64,000 bases of DNA. Origin: Desulfobacula toluolica Tol2 (GTDB lineage: Bacteria; Desulfobacterota; Desulfobacteria; Desulfobacterales; Desulfobacteraceae). A model generated the notes under the pieces. The model worked only from the letters and a program-made list of their open reading frames with translations. It was not told the DNA's origin and ran no database searches. Of the stretch, positions 7,574 through 18,039 are shown in pieces. The number at the start of each line of letters is the position of its first letter. The stretch's first letter is position 1. Both the position numbers and the translations under genes were made by a program. The stretch covers positions 3,433,501-3,497,500 of the forward strand of contig NC_018645.1 in NCBI RefSeq assembly GCF_000307105.1. Direction: 5' to 3'.

Positions 7574-9880
7574 ATGAAGAAATTTGGCATTGGGATAAAG
7601 ATTGCTTTGGGATTTGGTCTGATAATCGCAATTTCATGCATACTTGGAATGATGGCCATTTGGAATATGCATAATGTACAGAATCAAAGCACTATACTGG
7701 CCCATGAGTATGTCCCTGAAGTTGATGTCGCGGTAAAAATAAGAGAAGCTGCCAATCAAGTAATGTTCGCAATGAGAGGGTATGGATTTACAGAGGATGA
7801 AAAATTTTATAAAAATGCCCAAAAAGCGACGATATCCTTAGAAAATGCTTTAGCAAAAGGCCGCGACCTTGAGGCACAGTCTCCTAATTTAAAAAAGCTA
7901 AAAAGTCAGCTTGAAGCTGCCACTCAAGCGTTTGATGAATATAAAAAACTCATTTCTCAAACAGTTGATTTTAATTCTGAGTTGGCAAAAAACAGAGAAA
8001 CTCTTAATTCATCTGCTGAAAAATACATGAAAAACTGTGCGCAATTTCTGGACGGACAGAATACGGCATTCAAAAAGAACCTGACTGAACGTCAAAATAA
8101 AATCACAATTGTCACGGATGTTGTCGAGCAAGGAGCCCTTGCCAGGATTAATAATTTCAAGGCCCAGGTATCAAAAGATATGCAACTCATGAAAAAAGCT
8201 GCAAATCATATTCTTGAAACAAACAAAAAATTAGAGACCATAAGACCAATCACCCGTAAACCTGAGAATATCAAACAGATAAATGCCATTCAAACTCATG
8301 CAAAAAACTATGCTGAAGCCATGGAAGGATATATCAAAACAAATGAGACAAGATATCGCAGAGAAATGGATGCGGCTGCAGGTCAATATACCGAAAATTG
8401 TGAAGCATTCCTGAAAAGCCAGCACAACGCACTTACAAGGGAAATGCTGGAACGCCAAACCAAAATCAATTTAGCAAATGATATCATTGACCTTGGCAAT
8501 ATTACGCGGGTAGGAGTTTTTAAATCCCAGGCATTGCGCAGTCCCAGTATAATGGAAGATGCATTAAAAAATTTTCAAAAAATTGATGAAAAATTTAACA
8601 GTCTTCAACAGATCACCCGAAATGAAGCTGATCTTAACCGGATTAAAGAGGTAAGTACCGCAGGGAACAATTATCAAACTGCAATGAAGGATTTTCTTAA
8701 CAACTGGCTTGAATTACAACAATTGGCAAACAAAAGAAATGTTGTTGGCTTATCGGTTATTGATGCCTGCAAGACAACTACTGATGCAGGACTGCAGGCA
8801 ACGGACAAAGTTGCAAAAGACACGGTCTCTTCTCTTGATAATGCGTCGACAATGATGATTGTTGGCTTTATTGCGGCTCTTATGGTCGGTATAGTATCTG
8901 CTTTTTTTATCATCCGAGGCATTACACGCCCTGTTAACAATATCACCAAAGGCATGAATGAGGGATCAAACCAGGTTGCTTCTGCCGCAATTCAGGTGTC
9001 TTCTGCCAGCCAATCCCTTGCAGAAGGCGCTTCTCAACAGGCCGCAGCCATAGAAGAAACCTCTTCATCCATGGAAGAGATGGCTTCCATGACAAAGAAA
9101 AATGCTGAAAATGCATCCCAGGCCGATAATCTCATGAAAGAGGCCGGTAAATTTGTAAAAAGCTCCAATGACTCCATGGAGAAACTGATACACTCCATGG
9201 AAGATATCTCAACTGCCAGTGAAGAAACGTCCAAAATCATCAAAACCATCGATGAAATCGCTTTTCAGACAAACCTGCTGGCCCTGAATGCAGCGGTTGA
9301 AGCTGCCAGAGCCGGAGAAGCAGGGGCCGGGTTTGCCGTTGTGGCCGATGAAGTCAGAAATCTTGCCATGAGAGCTGCAGATGCAGCCAAAAACACGGCT
9401 GAACTCATTGAAGGAACGGTAAAAAAAGTAAATGACGGCTCCGAACTTGTGTCCACGACAAATAAAGCCTTCAGCCAGGTAGCTAAGGCTGCAGCCAAAG
9501 TGGGGGATCTGGTCACGGAAATATCAGAAGCATCCAAGGAACAGTCCAATGGGATTGAACAGGTGAACAATGCCATTGCGGAAATGGATAAAGTCGTTCA
9601 GCAGAATGCCTCAACTGCCGAGGAATCCGCATCAGCAGCTGAAGAGATGAGCGCCCAGGCAGAACAACTCAGGGATTATGTTGGTGACCTTGTTATGCTG
9701 GTAACCGGTGATAAAGACCAGACTATTGCGTTGCCGGACAAAAAACGGGTAAAAGCCATTTCTTATACATCGAATGCAATCAATGCAAAAAAAAGCAAAC
9801 GCATTGGTCATAATCCAAAAGAAATAAGGCCTGAACAGGTGATAACATTTGATGAAGAGAATGCGTTTGAAAATTTTTAA
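7574..9880 (+). CDS. Methyl-accepting chemotaxis protein with all-helical (HBM-like) sensor
   Basis: The 768-residue receptor has TM1 at about 8-30 and TM2 at about 426-448. Between them lies an all-helical periplasmic region of about 390 residues resembling the helical bimodular (HBM) fold but longer. That region contains a visible tandem duplication. One unit of about 120 residues starts near 150 ([17 protein letters not shown]) and the next near 271 ([17 protein letters not shown]), with shared ERQTKIN/ERQNKIT and ITRxxxxxxxI segments. A full HAMP domain is missing after TM2. The signalling tip ([21 protein letters not shown]) is near 558-580 and is nearly identical to that of the dCache receptor. 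The C-terminus is AFENF, a CheR-tether-like pentapeptide. AAGGA precedes the ATG. HBM relatives sense organic acids; the ligand here is unknown. Confidence 0.93.
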   Translation: MKKFGIGIKIALGFGLIIAISCILGMMAIWNMHNVQNQSTILAHEYVPEVDVAVKIREAANQVMFAMRGYGFTEDEKFYKNAQKATISLENALAKGRDLEAQSPNLKKLKSQLEAATQAFDEYKKLISQTVDFNSELAKNRETLNSSAEKYMKNCAQFLDGQNTAFKKNLTERQNKITIVTDVVEQGALARINNFKAQVSKDMQLMKKAANHILETNKKLETIRPITRKPENIKQINAIQTHAKNYAEAMEGYIKTNETRYRREMDAAAGQYTENCEAFLKSQHNALTREMLERQTKINLANDIIDLGNITRVGVFKSQALRSPSIMEDALKNFQKIDEKFNSLQQITRNEADLNRIKEVSTAGNNYQTAMKDFLNNWLELQQLANKRNVVGLSVIDACKTTTDAGLQATDKVAKDTVSSLDNASTMMIVGFIAALMVGIVSAFFIIRGITRPVNNITKGMNEGSNQVASAAIQVSSASQSLAEGASQQAAAIEETSSSMEEMASMTKKNAENASQADNLMKEAGKFVKSSNDSMEKLIHSMEDISTASEETSKIIKTIDEIAFQTNLLALNAAVEAARAGEAGAGFAVVADEVRNLAMRAADAAKNTAELIEGTVKKVNDGSELVSTTNKAFSQVAKAAAKVGDLVTEISEASKEQSNGIEQVNNAIAEMDKVVQQNASTAEESASAAEEMSAQAEQLRDYVGDLVMLVTGDKDQTIALPDKKRVKAISYTSNAINAKKSKRIGHNPKEIRPEQVITFDEENAFENF

Positions 9881-9895
9881 TTCTGTACAGCAAAC

Positions 9896-9922
9896 AAAAG
9901 GGCAGGTATTGCCTGCCCTTTT
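9896..9922 (+). terminator. Intrinsic terminator after the HBM-like chemoreceptor
   Basis: A perfect 11-bp stem (AAAAGGGCAGG / CCTGCCCTTTT) with a 5-nt loop ends in a run of T and lies 16 bp after the chemoreceptor stop. It separates cheW and the receptor from the downstream kinase-cheR genes and may only partly stop transcription, because the next gene begins 43 bp later on the same strand. Confidence 0.8.
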
Positions 9923-9964
9923 AACTTTTAAATTTATGGTATTATAAATTATCGGGTTGCGACC

Positions 9965-12334
9965 ATGAAAGGAAAGGATATGCACATCAAGCGCCATACT
10001 GATGACCTAACTGAAACGTTATCTATTCAATCATTTGAGGAGCTTTTTGATATCTCAAAGATACAGAATATAAAGGTTATACAGGATGCATTTACCAGAC
10101 CTGAAGGATTATCAAACTGTATTCAATCCGATGCCGTGCTTGGAAAATCACACACAAAAAAATCTTCAGTCCGGCACTGCTTGAATACCGGACTATGGAA
10201 TCCAGATACAAGTATCAATATCGATAAAAACCATATTGCCAAATGGCTGACTGATCAGATCAAAAATGATCACACACTCAAAATAAAAATAATGGCATAT
10301 GTAAAACGATTTAGGGCTGATCAGGAAGAATTTAAAAAAGCACTTGAAAAATTAACCATAATGCCGTTGGAGCAGTTTGAACAAGTTAGCGAGTCCTTAT
10401 TTTTAATTACAGATCAATTATCAGAACTGGCCTGTCAAAAATCAGAACTGAAAAAAATTGTATTAAAGCAAAAGCAAGCTGAAGATCAATTAAAGGTTTA
10501 TAAAAACCATCTTGAAGAACGGACTGCTGAATTAGAAAAGGCCAATCAACTCCTGAAAAAAGAAATTGATCATGCAAACAAGATAGAAAAAGAACTGAAA
10601 CAAAAAAATGAATATCTGTCCGTACTTTATGATACATCTCTTGGAATGTTCAGCCGTCTGAATTTATCAAAACTCTTAAACTCTATTATTAAAAGAGCAT
10701 CCGATTTAACTCAAATACCGGATGGGTTCATACAAATCTATCACCCCTTGGAACATATTCTGGAGATAAAGGCTGGCTGCGGCAAGTATTCAGGATTAAT
10801 CGGCAAAACCTTAAAGCCTGGTGAAGGTCTTTCCGGAAAAGTGTGGGAAACCGGGGAATCCATACTATTAAACGATTATCAAAACTGGATAGGAAAAACG
10901 TCTGATCCTCAATTTGATTTTGCCACATCCATTATCGGAGTTCCCTTAACATCAGGATCAAATATCAAAGGAACCATTGGACTAAGTCATCATGTAAACG
11001 GCAAAAAAATCGGACAGGAAACCACTTTCATCCTGGAACATTTTGCTGAACTTGCCTCCATTGCCATTGATAAAGCAAATTTGTTTGAAAGCATGAAAAC
11101 AGAGCTTGAAAAAAAGACAATTCTTGAAAGCGAACGTCAGGAGATGGAATCAATGCTGAGGCAATCGCAAAAGATGGAGGCCATTGGTACGCTCGCAGGC
11201 GGCATTGCCCATGATTTTAATAATATCTTATTCCCAGTCATTGGATTTGCCCAGATGATTGATCAAGACCTGCCCTACGGCAACCCCATGAAAAGTCAAA
11301 TCAAAGGAATTTTAAACGGAGCCTGCCGTGCAAAAGAACTTGTTCAGCAAATTTTAACATTCAGCAGGCAGACAGATAAAGAATATCAACCCCTCAGAGT
11401 ACAGTTAATCATAAAAGAACTTTTAAAGTTATCAAGGTCAACCCTGCCTGCCAGCATAAAAATTTCCAATGATATTCCAAATGATGTGGGTATGATCATG
11501 GCAGATCCGACCCAGATTCATCAAATTGTAATGAACTTGATCACCAACGCCTTGCATGCAATGGAGGAAAACGGCGGAGAGCTTACGGTTAAACTCAGAG
11601 AAATTGATTTTGAAAAAAATACGGTTCCTTCACCGGATCTGGCACCTGGTCCATATATTTGTCTTGAAGTAACCGACACTGGTATCGGAATGGATGAAAT
11701 CACAGTAAAAAGAATTTTTGAACCTTATTTTACAACCAAGGAAAAAGGCAAGGGAACAGGTTTAGGGCTTGCCGTGATTCACGGCATTGTAAAAGATTAT
11801 CACGGGAAAATTATTGTTCAAAGCTCCCCTGATAACGGCACCTCTTTTTTTGTTTACCTCCCATGCCTTCACAACCCAAGAAATCAAATTGTTCACAATA
11901 TTCAACCAAGCCATAAACTCAATGGCAATGAACGTCTTCTTGTCGTTGATGATGAAATCCCTATCACTATCATGCTTAAAAAGATACTGAGCTATTTTGG
12001 TTACCATGTCAGTTCTTACAGCAACAGCATTGAGGCCCTTGAGGCATTTCGCAATTCTCCTGAAAAATATGACATGGTAATAACGGATATGACCATGCCG
12101 AATCTCACAGGAGAAAAACTTATCATGGAATTAAAAAAAATACAGCCCGCCATTCCCGTAATATTATGTACCGGATTCAGCAAAAAAATAGCAGACGGCA
12201 GAACGATTAATGTTAAGCCGAATAAAATCCTGATGAAACCTGTATTAAAAGACGACCTGCTAACAAGCATCAGGGAAATTTTCGACAGCAGTACAGGTAC
12301 GGCAATGGAGCAAATTCAATACCATGCGTCATGA
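9965..12334 (+). CDS. Cytoplasmic hybrid histidine kinase (shortened PocR-GAF-HisKA-HATPase-REC)
   Basis: The 789-residue protein has no membrane segment. Residues about 24-160 match a PocR sensory domain: NCIQSDAVLGK, HCLNTGLWNPDTSI and NHIAKWLTDQI align with the second half of that family. However, some 35-40 residues that normally carry the first cysteines are missing between DAFTRPEG and LSNC. A coiled coil follows (about 160-215), then a GAF domain (about 225-375), a HisKA with the phospho-His in GGIAHDFNNILFP (near 415), a HATPase (GTGLGLAVIHG), and a receiver with phospho-Asp in VITDMTMPNLTG (near 705). It overlaps cheR by 11 bp, so the two are translationally linked. The start used is the ATG at 9965; a second in-frame ATG at 9980 is preceded by AAAGGA and may be the true start. 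Confidence 0.88.
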   Translation: MKGKDMHIKRHTDDLTETLSIQSFEELFDISKIQNIKVIQDAFTRPEGLSNCIQSDAVLGKSHTKKSSVRHCLNTGLWNPDTSINIDKNHIAKWLTDQIKNDHTLKIKIMAYVKRFRADQEEFKKALEKLTIMPLEQFEQVSESLFLITDQLSELACQKSELKKIVLKQKQAEDQLKVYKNHLEERTAELEKANQLLKKEIDHANKIEKELKQKNEYLSVLYDTSLGMFSRLNLSKLLNSIIKRASDLTQIPDGFIQIYHPLEHILEIKAGCGKYSGLIGKTLKPGEGLSGKVWETGESILLNDYQNWIGKTSDPQFDFATSIIGVPLTSGSNIKGTIGLSHHVNGKKIGQETTFILEHFAELASIAIDKANLFESMKTELEKKTILESERQEMESMLRQSQKMEAIGTLAGGIAHDFNNILFPVIGFAQMIDQDLPYGNPMKSQIKGILNGACRAKELVQQILTFSRQTDKEYQPLRVQLIIKELLKLSRSTLPASIKISNDIPNDVGMIMADPTQIHQIVMNLITNALHAMEENGGELTVKLREIDFEKNTVPSPDLAPGPYICLEVTDTGIGMDEITVKRIFEPYFTTKEKGKGTGLGLAVIHGIVKDYHGKIIVQSSPDNGTSFFVYLPCLHNPRNQIVHNIQPSHKLNGNERLLVVDDEIPITIMLKKILSYFGYHVSSYSNSIEALEAFRNSPEKYDMVITDMTMPNLTGEKLIMELKKIQPAIPVILCTGFSKKIADGRTINVKPNKILMKPVLKDDLLTSIREIFDSSTGTAMEQIQYHAS

Positions 12335-13154
12335 ATTTGAATCTATTCTTTGTTATTTAAATAAGACACACGGATTTGATTTTTCTGCAAACCGCTATTC
12401 CTCACTTGAACGGAAAATAAACAATAGAACTGCATTTTTAAAAATCATGGATGCTCAAAGCTACATCAGATATATTGAAGCGCATCCTGAAGAATTAATT
12501 ACCCTGATAGACCTTTTGACAATAAACGTCAGCCGTTTTTTCCGTAATACCCTGACCTTTGAACTGATTGCAAAAAAGATGCTGCCGGCAATGATTGCAG
12601 AAAAAACAAAAACCAAAGACCTCTGTCTCCGGGTCTGGTCTGTCGGCTGTGCCGAGGGTGAAGAACCTTATTCCATAGCCATTCTGATAAATGAAACAAT
12701 AGAAAAAGAAAAAAATGAATTTGATGTCAATATTTTTGCAACTGATGTTAATCAAAAAATATTACAAAAAGCCCGGGAAGGCATCTATCATTTTGATCAG
12801 ATTAAAGATATTAAATATGGACTATTATGCAAATATTTTACCATTAAGGATGACACCTATATCTTGAGTCCAAAAATAAAAAAAATGGTCGATTTTTCTT
12901 TTTATAATGTTATTGATCCCAGGACATATGTTCCACCGGAAAGTGTGTTTGGAAACTTTGACCTGGTTTTGTGCAGGAACCTGCTGATATATTTTAAGGC
13001 AGAACGTCAGTCTATTATTTTTGACAAGCTGATTCGCTCCCTTTCGCAAAAAGGCTGCCTTGTATTGGGCAAGGCGGAAAAAATGCCTGTCAAATTTAAA
13101 AAATATTTTTCCAAAGAGAATAATTATGGTCATATTCATCTAAAATATTCCTAA
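12324..13154 (+). CDS. cheR: CheR chemoreceptor methyltransferase
   Basis: The 276-residue protein is a complete CheR, which transfers methyl groups from S-adenosylmethionine to glutamates of chemoreceptors. The N-terminal helical domain (about 1-75) is followed by the SAM-binding domain with VGCAEGEEPYS near 106, ATDVN near 140, and the VLCRNLLIYF motif near 215. The gene overlaps the upstream hybrid kinase by 11 bp. Both chemoreceptors in the window end in an aromatic-x-x-aromatic tail that could dock this enzyme, which suggests they are its substrates. The matching methylesterase gene cheB is not in the window. Confidence 0.95.
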   Translation: MRHEFESILCYLNKTHGFDFSANRYSSLERKINNRTAFLKIMDAQSYIRYIEAHPEELITLIDLLTINVSRFFRNTLTFELIAKKMLPAMIAEKTKTKDLCLRVWSVGCAEGEEPYSIAILINETIEKEKNEFDVNIFATDVNQKILQKAREGIYHFDQIKDIKYGLLCKYFTIKDDTYILSPKIKKMVDFSFYNVIDPRTYVPPESVFGNFDLVLCRNLLIYFKAERQSIIFDKLIRSLSQKGCLVLGKAEKMPVKFKKYFSKENNYGHIHLKYS

Positions 13155-13192
13155 CAAAAGATATTCCAGAATGCATTAAAGGAGCCTCAATA

Positions 13193-16100
13193 ATGAATCT
13201 ACTGAACAATCTCACCATTAAAGCCAGGATGCTTCTGGCCTCTGCCGTGATGGTCGTTCTGTTTATTGTGTTTAGTGTGATATCAATACACCAAATGGGG
13301 GTATTGGGCCAACTTACATCAACATTATACAATCACCCCCTTAAAGCCTCAAATGCGGCACTCAAGGCCAAGGCAGGAATCATAAGCATGCACAGAAGCA
13401 TGAAAGATCTGTCAACCGCTCCAACCCCACTGGAAATATCCCGGGCAAGTCACATCGTACAAACAGAAGAAAAAAAAGTGTTTCAGGAACTTTTTACCAT
13501 TAAATCACTTATACTGGGACAGGAAGGAAAAAAACTGGTTGAAGAAACCATAGAATTATTTGCAGGATGGAAACCCATCAGATTAGAAGTAGGAGAAATG
13601 GTTTTTGCCGGAGATACGAATGGTGCCAACAGGATAACCCGTGGAAAAGGAGCCGATTATGTTGCCCGTCTTGAAAGAAAAATGTCAAACCTTACATTCT
13701 GTGCCTTTAACAATGCCGACGCGTTCATGAAAGAGTCCCAAAAAATTGAAAATACTATATTAAAACAAACTGTTTTTTTTGTTTTAATTCTGATTCTAAT
13801 CGTTTTGACCATTAGCTTTTTTATCGTTACAAGTATTGTATCAAGCCTGTCAGACTTAAAAGATACGATGATAAAAACCACGGAAACAGGAAAACTTATA
13901 AAAGCTGCGATCAAAGGAAACAATGAAATCACGGAAATGTCCAAACACTTTAACGGGCTTGTTGAAAAGCTCAAAGGCCAGTTTTGGCATAGCGAAGGCC
14001 GCAACATCCTTAACCGTGAGCTGTCAGGAGAGCTGACCTATAACCGGATATTGATCCAAAGCATAGAATATACTGCCCGATATGTGGATGCCTGCGCCGG
14101 GGCGCTTTATATTTTCGATAAAAAAAAGGCGGTGTGCGAACTCAAATCTTCTTATGCACTTGTTGAAACCAAACAATTTTCCAAAAAATTTAAGTTTGGG
14201 GAAGGCATTGTCGGCCAGGTGGCATTGGAAAAAAAACCTATTCTGCTGAAAAACATTACCCGGCAGGATGCCCTGGGACAATCCGGAACATTGTGCGAAA
14301 AGCCTTCAAGCATATTTGTCCTGCCCCTTTTTTATGAAGAAACTCTGCACGGGGTTCTTGAAATCGCATCCTTTGAAGAAATAAGCCGGATAAAAAAAGA
14401 ATTTTTAATATCAGCTTCTAAAATCATTTCCGTGGTTTTGCATACTGCCTCCCAGAAAGAGCAGATAAAAAGTCTTTTGGCAATTTCCCAGGATGCCAAT
14501 GAAAAATTACAGGTACAGGCTGAAGAATTGCAGGCACAAACCGAAGAATTACAGGCCATGAATGAAGAATCCCGGCAACAGTCAGAAGAACTCAGAGAGC
14601 AAAACCTGGAATTAGAAGCTCAGCAGCAGCAGTTGGAGGAAGCCAGTCGCCTGAAAAGTGAATTTTTATCCAATATGAGCCATGAACTCAGGACACCTTT
14701 AAATTCGGTCAATGCATTATCCCGTGTATTAATTTTGCAGGCAAAGGAAAAGCTTTCCAGAGAAGAAGTCAATTTTCTTGAAATTATTGAGCGTAACGGA
14801 AAACATTTATTATCCCTTATTAATGATATCCTTGACCTTTCCAAAATTGAGGCAGGGAAAATGGACATCAGCTTGAACCATTTTTCCATAAAAAACCTTA
14901 TTGAAAATATCATAGAAGGAGTAGAACCCCTTGCAAGGGAAAAAAAATTAAAATTACTAAAAAAGCTGCCTGAAGATCTTCCTGAAATGGAAAGTGATGA
15001 GTCAAGAATCTTTCAAATATTGCAGAATATAGTGGCAAATGGAATAAAATTTACTGCACAAGGCAGCGTGATTATATCTGCCGAAAAGAATAATGATAAT
15101 ATCTGTATAAAAGTAAAAGATACGGGAATCGGCATGTCAGATGCAGATATAATGCATATTTTTGATGAATTCCGTCAGGTGGATGGCGCTTCAACCCGAA
15201 AATTTGAAGGTACTGGGCTGGGGCTTGCCATTGCCAACAAAGCCGCTAAAATGTTAGGCGGCAGTATCAGTGTAAAGAGTGCAAAAGGCCGGGGCTCAAC
15301 CTTTACCATAAACCTTCCAGTCAAGTATGCGGAAGCAAAAAATATCATGGACTCCATAGAACCATCTGCTGCCACACCAATTGTAAAAACAGGTATCAAA
15401 GCAGACAAAGCCTTTAAAATACAAGGCCAAGGCAGCTTTACACATAAAAATCAAAGACCAAACATACACATGGCCAATGACATAAAAGCTCAACCTGAAG
15501 ATGTAAACCGCCATAAAATTCTTTTAGTGGAGGACAATGATGCCGCAATCATTCAGGTTAAAAAAGCATTAGAAACCATTGGACTTGCTGTGGATGTAAC
15601 CCGAGGCGGGCAACAGGCGCTTGAATATATGGTGAATACGATTCCCGACGGGATTATCCTGGATTTGATGATGCCGAATATTGACGGTTTCAAGGTTCTT
15701 GAGAGCATCAGGGGAACCCAAAAGACAAAAAACATACCTGTTTTAATTTTAACGGCAAAAGATTTGACAAAACAGGATTTAAAACGGCTCAGTTCCAATA
15801 ATATTCAGCAACTTGTACAAAAAGGGGACGTTGACAGGGAAGACCTTCTGCATAAAGTAAACCTTATGTTTGAAGATAGTTGTGCGCCCTTAATTGCAAA
15901 AGAGGAACTTACCCCTGAAAATTTTACAACTGACGATTTTACAGATGATGCATTCTGTTCTTTAGAAAAGACACAGAATGTGCCTGTAATTCTTGTGGTG
16001 GAAGATAATCTTGATAATATGACAACCATCAAGGCTATCATTCGTGGAGAAAAGACCATAATAGAAGAGGCTTTTGACGGCGAACAGGGATTAAACAAAG

Positions 16101-16363
16101 CAATGCAATTAATTCCTGATTTAATTTTATTGGATATTTCATTACCAAACATAAATGGGTTAACAGTGGTTAAGAAATTAAAAAACAATGCAAAGACAAA
16201 ACATATTCCGGTTATTGCCCTGACAGCCCAGGCCATGAAAGGAGATAAGGAAGAAATAATCCGGGCGGGTTGCGATGATTACCTTGCAAAACCCATTGAT
16301 CCGGAACAACTTCTGGAAAAAATCAAAAAACGGCTTTCAAAAACAAATAAGGAGATCGCATGA
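13193..16363 (+). CDS. Membrane hybrid histidine kinase (4HB sensor-HAMP-GAF-HisKA-HATPase-REC-REC)
   Basis: The 1056-residue protein has TM1 at about 12-34, a helical four-helix-bundle sensor in the periplasm (HPLKASNAALKAKAGI, IISMHRSMKDL), TM2 at about 186-210, a HAMP-like linker and a GAF domain (about 280-425). A Q/E-rich coiled coil (about 437-490) follows, then a HisKA with phospho-His in MSHELRTPLNS near 497, a HATPase (GTGLGLAIANK), and two receivers with phospho-Asp in LDLMMP (near 822) and LDISLP (near 980). Its transmitter belongs to the SHELRTP class, unlike the HDFNN class of its neighbours. GGAG precedes the ATG. It overlaps the next gene by 4 bp and probably belongs to the same operon. 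The two receivers suggest a multi-step phosphorelay. Confidence 0.92.
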   Translation: MNLLNNLTIKARMLLASAVMVVLFIVFSVISIHQMGVLGQLTSTLYNHPLKASNAALKAKAGIISMHRSMKDLSTAPTPLEISRASHIVQTEEKKVFQELFTIKSLILGQEGKKLVEETIELFAGWKPIRLEVGEMVFAGDTNGANRITRGKGADYVARLERKMSNLTFCAFNNADAFMKESQKIENTILKQTVFFVLILILIVLTISFFIVTSIVSSLSDLKDTMIKTTETGKLIKAAIKGNNEITEMSKHFNGLVEKLKGQFWHSEGRNILNRELSGELTYNRILIQSIEYTARYVDACAGALYIFDKKKAVCELKSSYALVETKQFSKKFKFGEGIVGQVALEKKPILLKNITRQDALGQSGTLCEKPSSIFVLPLFYEETLHGVLEIASFEEISRIKKEFLISASKIISVVLHTASQKEQIKSLLAISQDANEKLQVQAEELQAQTEELQAMNEESRQQSEELREQNLELEAQQQQLEEASRLKSEFLSNMSHELRTPLNSVNALSRVLILQAKEKLSREEVNFLEIIERNGKHLLSLINDILDLSKIEAGKMDISLNHFSIKNLIENIIEGVEPLAREKKLKLLKKLPEDLPEMESDESRIFQILQNIVANGIKFTAQGSVIISAEKNNDNICIKVKDTGIGMSDADIMHIFDEFRQVDGASTRKFEGTGLGLAIANKAAKMLGGSISVKSAKGRGSTFTINLPVKYAEAKNIMDSIEPSAATPIVKTGIKADKAFKIQGQGSFTHKNQRPNIHMANDIKAQPEDVNRHKILLVEDNDAAIIQVKKALETIGLAVDVTRGGQQALEYMVNTIPDGIILDLMMPNIDGFKVLESIRGTQKTKNIPVLILTAKDLTKQDLKRLSSNNIQQLVQKGDVDREDLLHKVNLMFEDSCAPLIAKEELTPENFTTDDFTDDAFCSLEKTQNVPVILVVEDNLDNMTTIKAIIRGEKTIIEEAFDGEQGLNKAMQLIPDLILLDISLPNINGLTVVKKLKNNAKTKHIPVIALTAQAMKGDKEEIIRAGCDDYLAKPIDPEQLLEKIKKRLSKTNKEIA

Positions 16364-18039
16364 GCAAGGTATTAGCTATAGATGATAACCCGGATAATTT
16401 AATATCTGTGAAAGCATTACTGAGATTATTTATTTCCGACTGTGAAATTATCACTGCAACATCCGGTAGAGAAGGAATACGAAAAGCAATATCAGACCAG
16501 CCGGATACCATCCTTCTGGATATTCACATGCCTGAAATGGATGGATTTGAGGTGTGCCGCAAATTAAAGATTTTACCCAAAACCGCCAACATACCCGTTG
16601 TGATGCTGACCGCTGTCAAAACCAACACTGAGAACAGGATCAAAGCCCTGGAACTGGGTGCTGATGCTTTTTTGACCAAGCCGATCAATGAAGCGGAACT
16701 GGCAGCCCAGGTAAAAGCCATGCTTCGAATTAAAAAAGCTGAAGACATTTTGCGCAAAGAAAAAAAACAGCTTGAAGAGATCGTTCAGCAACGAGTGAAT
16801 GAACTTGTCATTACAAATGAACAACTGCGAATAGAAATTTTGGAAAGAAAAAAAGCTGCGCTTGAAAAAGAAAAATTTGAGAAACAACTTCAACAAGCCC
16901 AGAAAATGGAGGCAGTTGGTGCATTGGCAGGTGGAATTGCCCATGATTTCAACAATATTTTGTTCCCATTAATCGGATTTGCAGAACTCTTAAAAGAAGA
17001 TATTCCCCCCTCAAGCAATCTTAACGAATCAGTGGATGAAATACTGCACGCTGCCTCCCGGGCAAAGGATCTGATAAAACAGATTCTGTCGTTCAGCCGG
17101 CAAATGGACCAGGTAACAACGCAGACAAAAATTCAAACTATTTTAAAAGAAGCCACAAAACTTTCAAAATCCATCATCCCTTCTACAATAACAATTACAC
17201 AGGACATTGACAACAATTGCAAACCTGTTTTAGCGGATCCGACACAAGTACACCAATTAATCATGAATCTTGTAACCAATGCTTTTCATGCCATGCAGGA
17301 TTCCGGAGGCATTTTGTCTGTAATCCTGAAAGAAAGGCCGTTCACTGCCTCCCCCCTTTCAGGCAGAAATATTTCTCCAAAACGGTTTGTCTGCTTAACC
17401 ATTAAAGATACCGGTGTGGGTATGGATAAAAGTATTTTAAACAAAATTTTTGACCCCTACTTTACGACCAAAGGATTAAACAAGGGTACAGGGCTTGGAT
17501 TATCTGTTGTCCACGGTATTGTGAAAAAATTAAAAGGAGAGATTATCGTCAATAGCATACCAGGTAAAGGAACTGTATTTGACATTTATTTGCCGGTTTA
17601 TCAAAAAGAAAGCACTGATACTTTAGAATTCCCTAAACAGGCATTGCCAAAAGGAGAAGAAAGAATTTTACTTGTTGATGATGAGGCACCTGTTATCAAA
17701 ATTGAAACCCAAATGCTGGAACGGTTGGGATATCATGTCATCTCAAAAAACAATTCTTATGAAGCTCTCTCATTATTTTTATCACAACCTGATAATTTTG
17801 ATGTAATCATAACTGATATGACCATGCCGGGATTAACAGGCAAGCAATTGTCCCAAAAAATACTTGATATAAACCCAAATATTCCCATTATCATGTGTAC
17901 CGGATTTAGTGATAAAATAGACCAAAATTCTGCAGAAAAAATGGGTATCAAAGCTTTATTAAAAAAACCGATCCTATTATCAGATTTGGCATATACAGTC
18001 AAAAATATTCTAAAAAAGACCAAAACCTGTGCAGCATAA
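16360..18039 (+). CDS. Cytoplasmic hybrid histidine kinase (REC-HisKA-HATPase-REC)
   Basis: The 559-residue soluble protein has a receiver at both ends. The first (about 1-120) has phospho-Asp54 in LLDIHMPEMDG. A coiled coil connects it to a HisKA with the phospho-His in GGIAHDFNNILFP (near 194), a HATPase with GTGLGLSVVHG, and a second receiver with phospho-Asp in ITDMTMPGLTG near 485. With no sensor domain of its own it probably takes its input by phosphotransfer, for example from the upstream 1056-residue kinase, whose stop codon it overlaps by 4 bp (ATGA). It then overlaps the next kinase gene by 11 bp. Confidence 0.92.
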   Translation: MSKVLAIDDNPDNLISVKALLRLFISDCEIITATSGREGIRKAISDQPDTILLDIHMPEMDGFEVCRKLKILPKTANIPVVMLTAVKTNTENRIKALELGADAFLTKPINEAELAAQVKAMLRIKKAEDILRKEKKQLEEIVQQRVNELVITNEQLRIEILERKKAALEKEKFEKQLQQAQKMEAVGALAGGIAHDFNNILFPLIGFAELLKEDIPPSSNLNESVDEILHAASRAKDLIKQILSFSRQMDQVTTQTKIQTILKEATKLSKSIIPSTITITQDIDNNCKPVLADPTQVHQLIMNLVTNAFHAMQDSGGILSVILKERPFTASPLSGRNISPKRFVCLTIKDTGVGMDKSILNKIFDPYFTTKGLNKGTGLGLSVVHGIVKKLKGEIIVNSIPGKGTVFDIYLPVYQKESTDTLEFPKQALPKGEERILLVDDEAPVIKIETQMLERLGYHVISKNNSYEALSLFLSQPDNFDVIITDMTMPGLTGKQLSQKILDINPNIPIIMCTGFSDKIDQNSAEKMGIKALLKKPILLSDLAYTVKNILKKTKTCAA

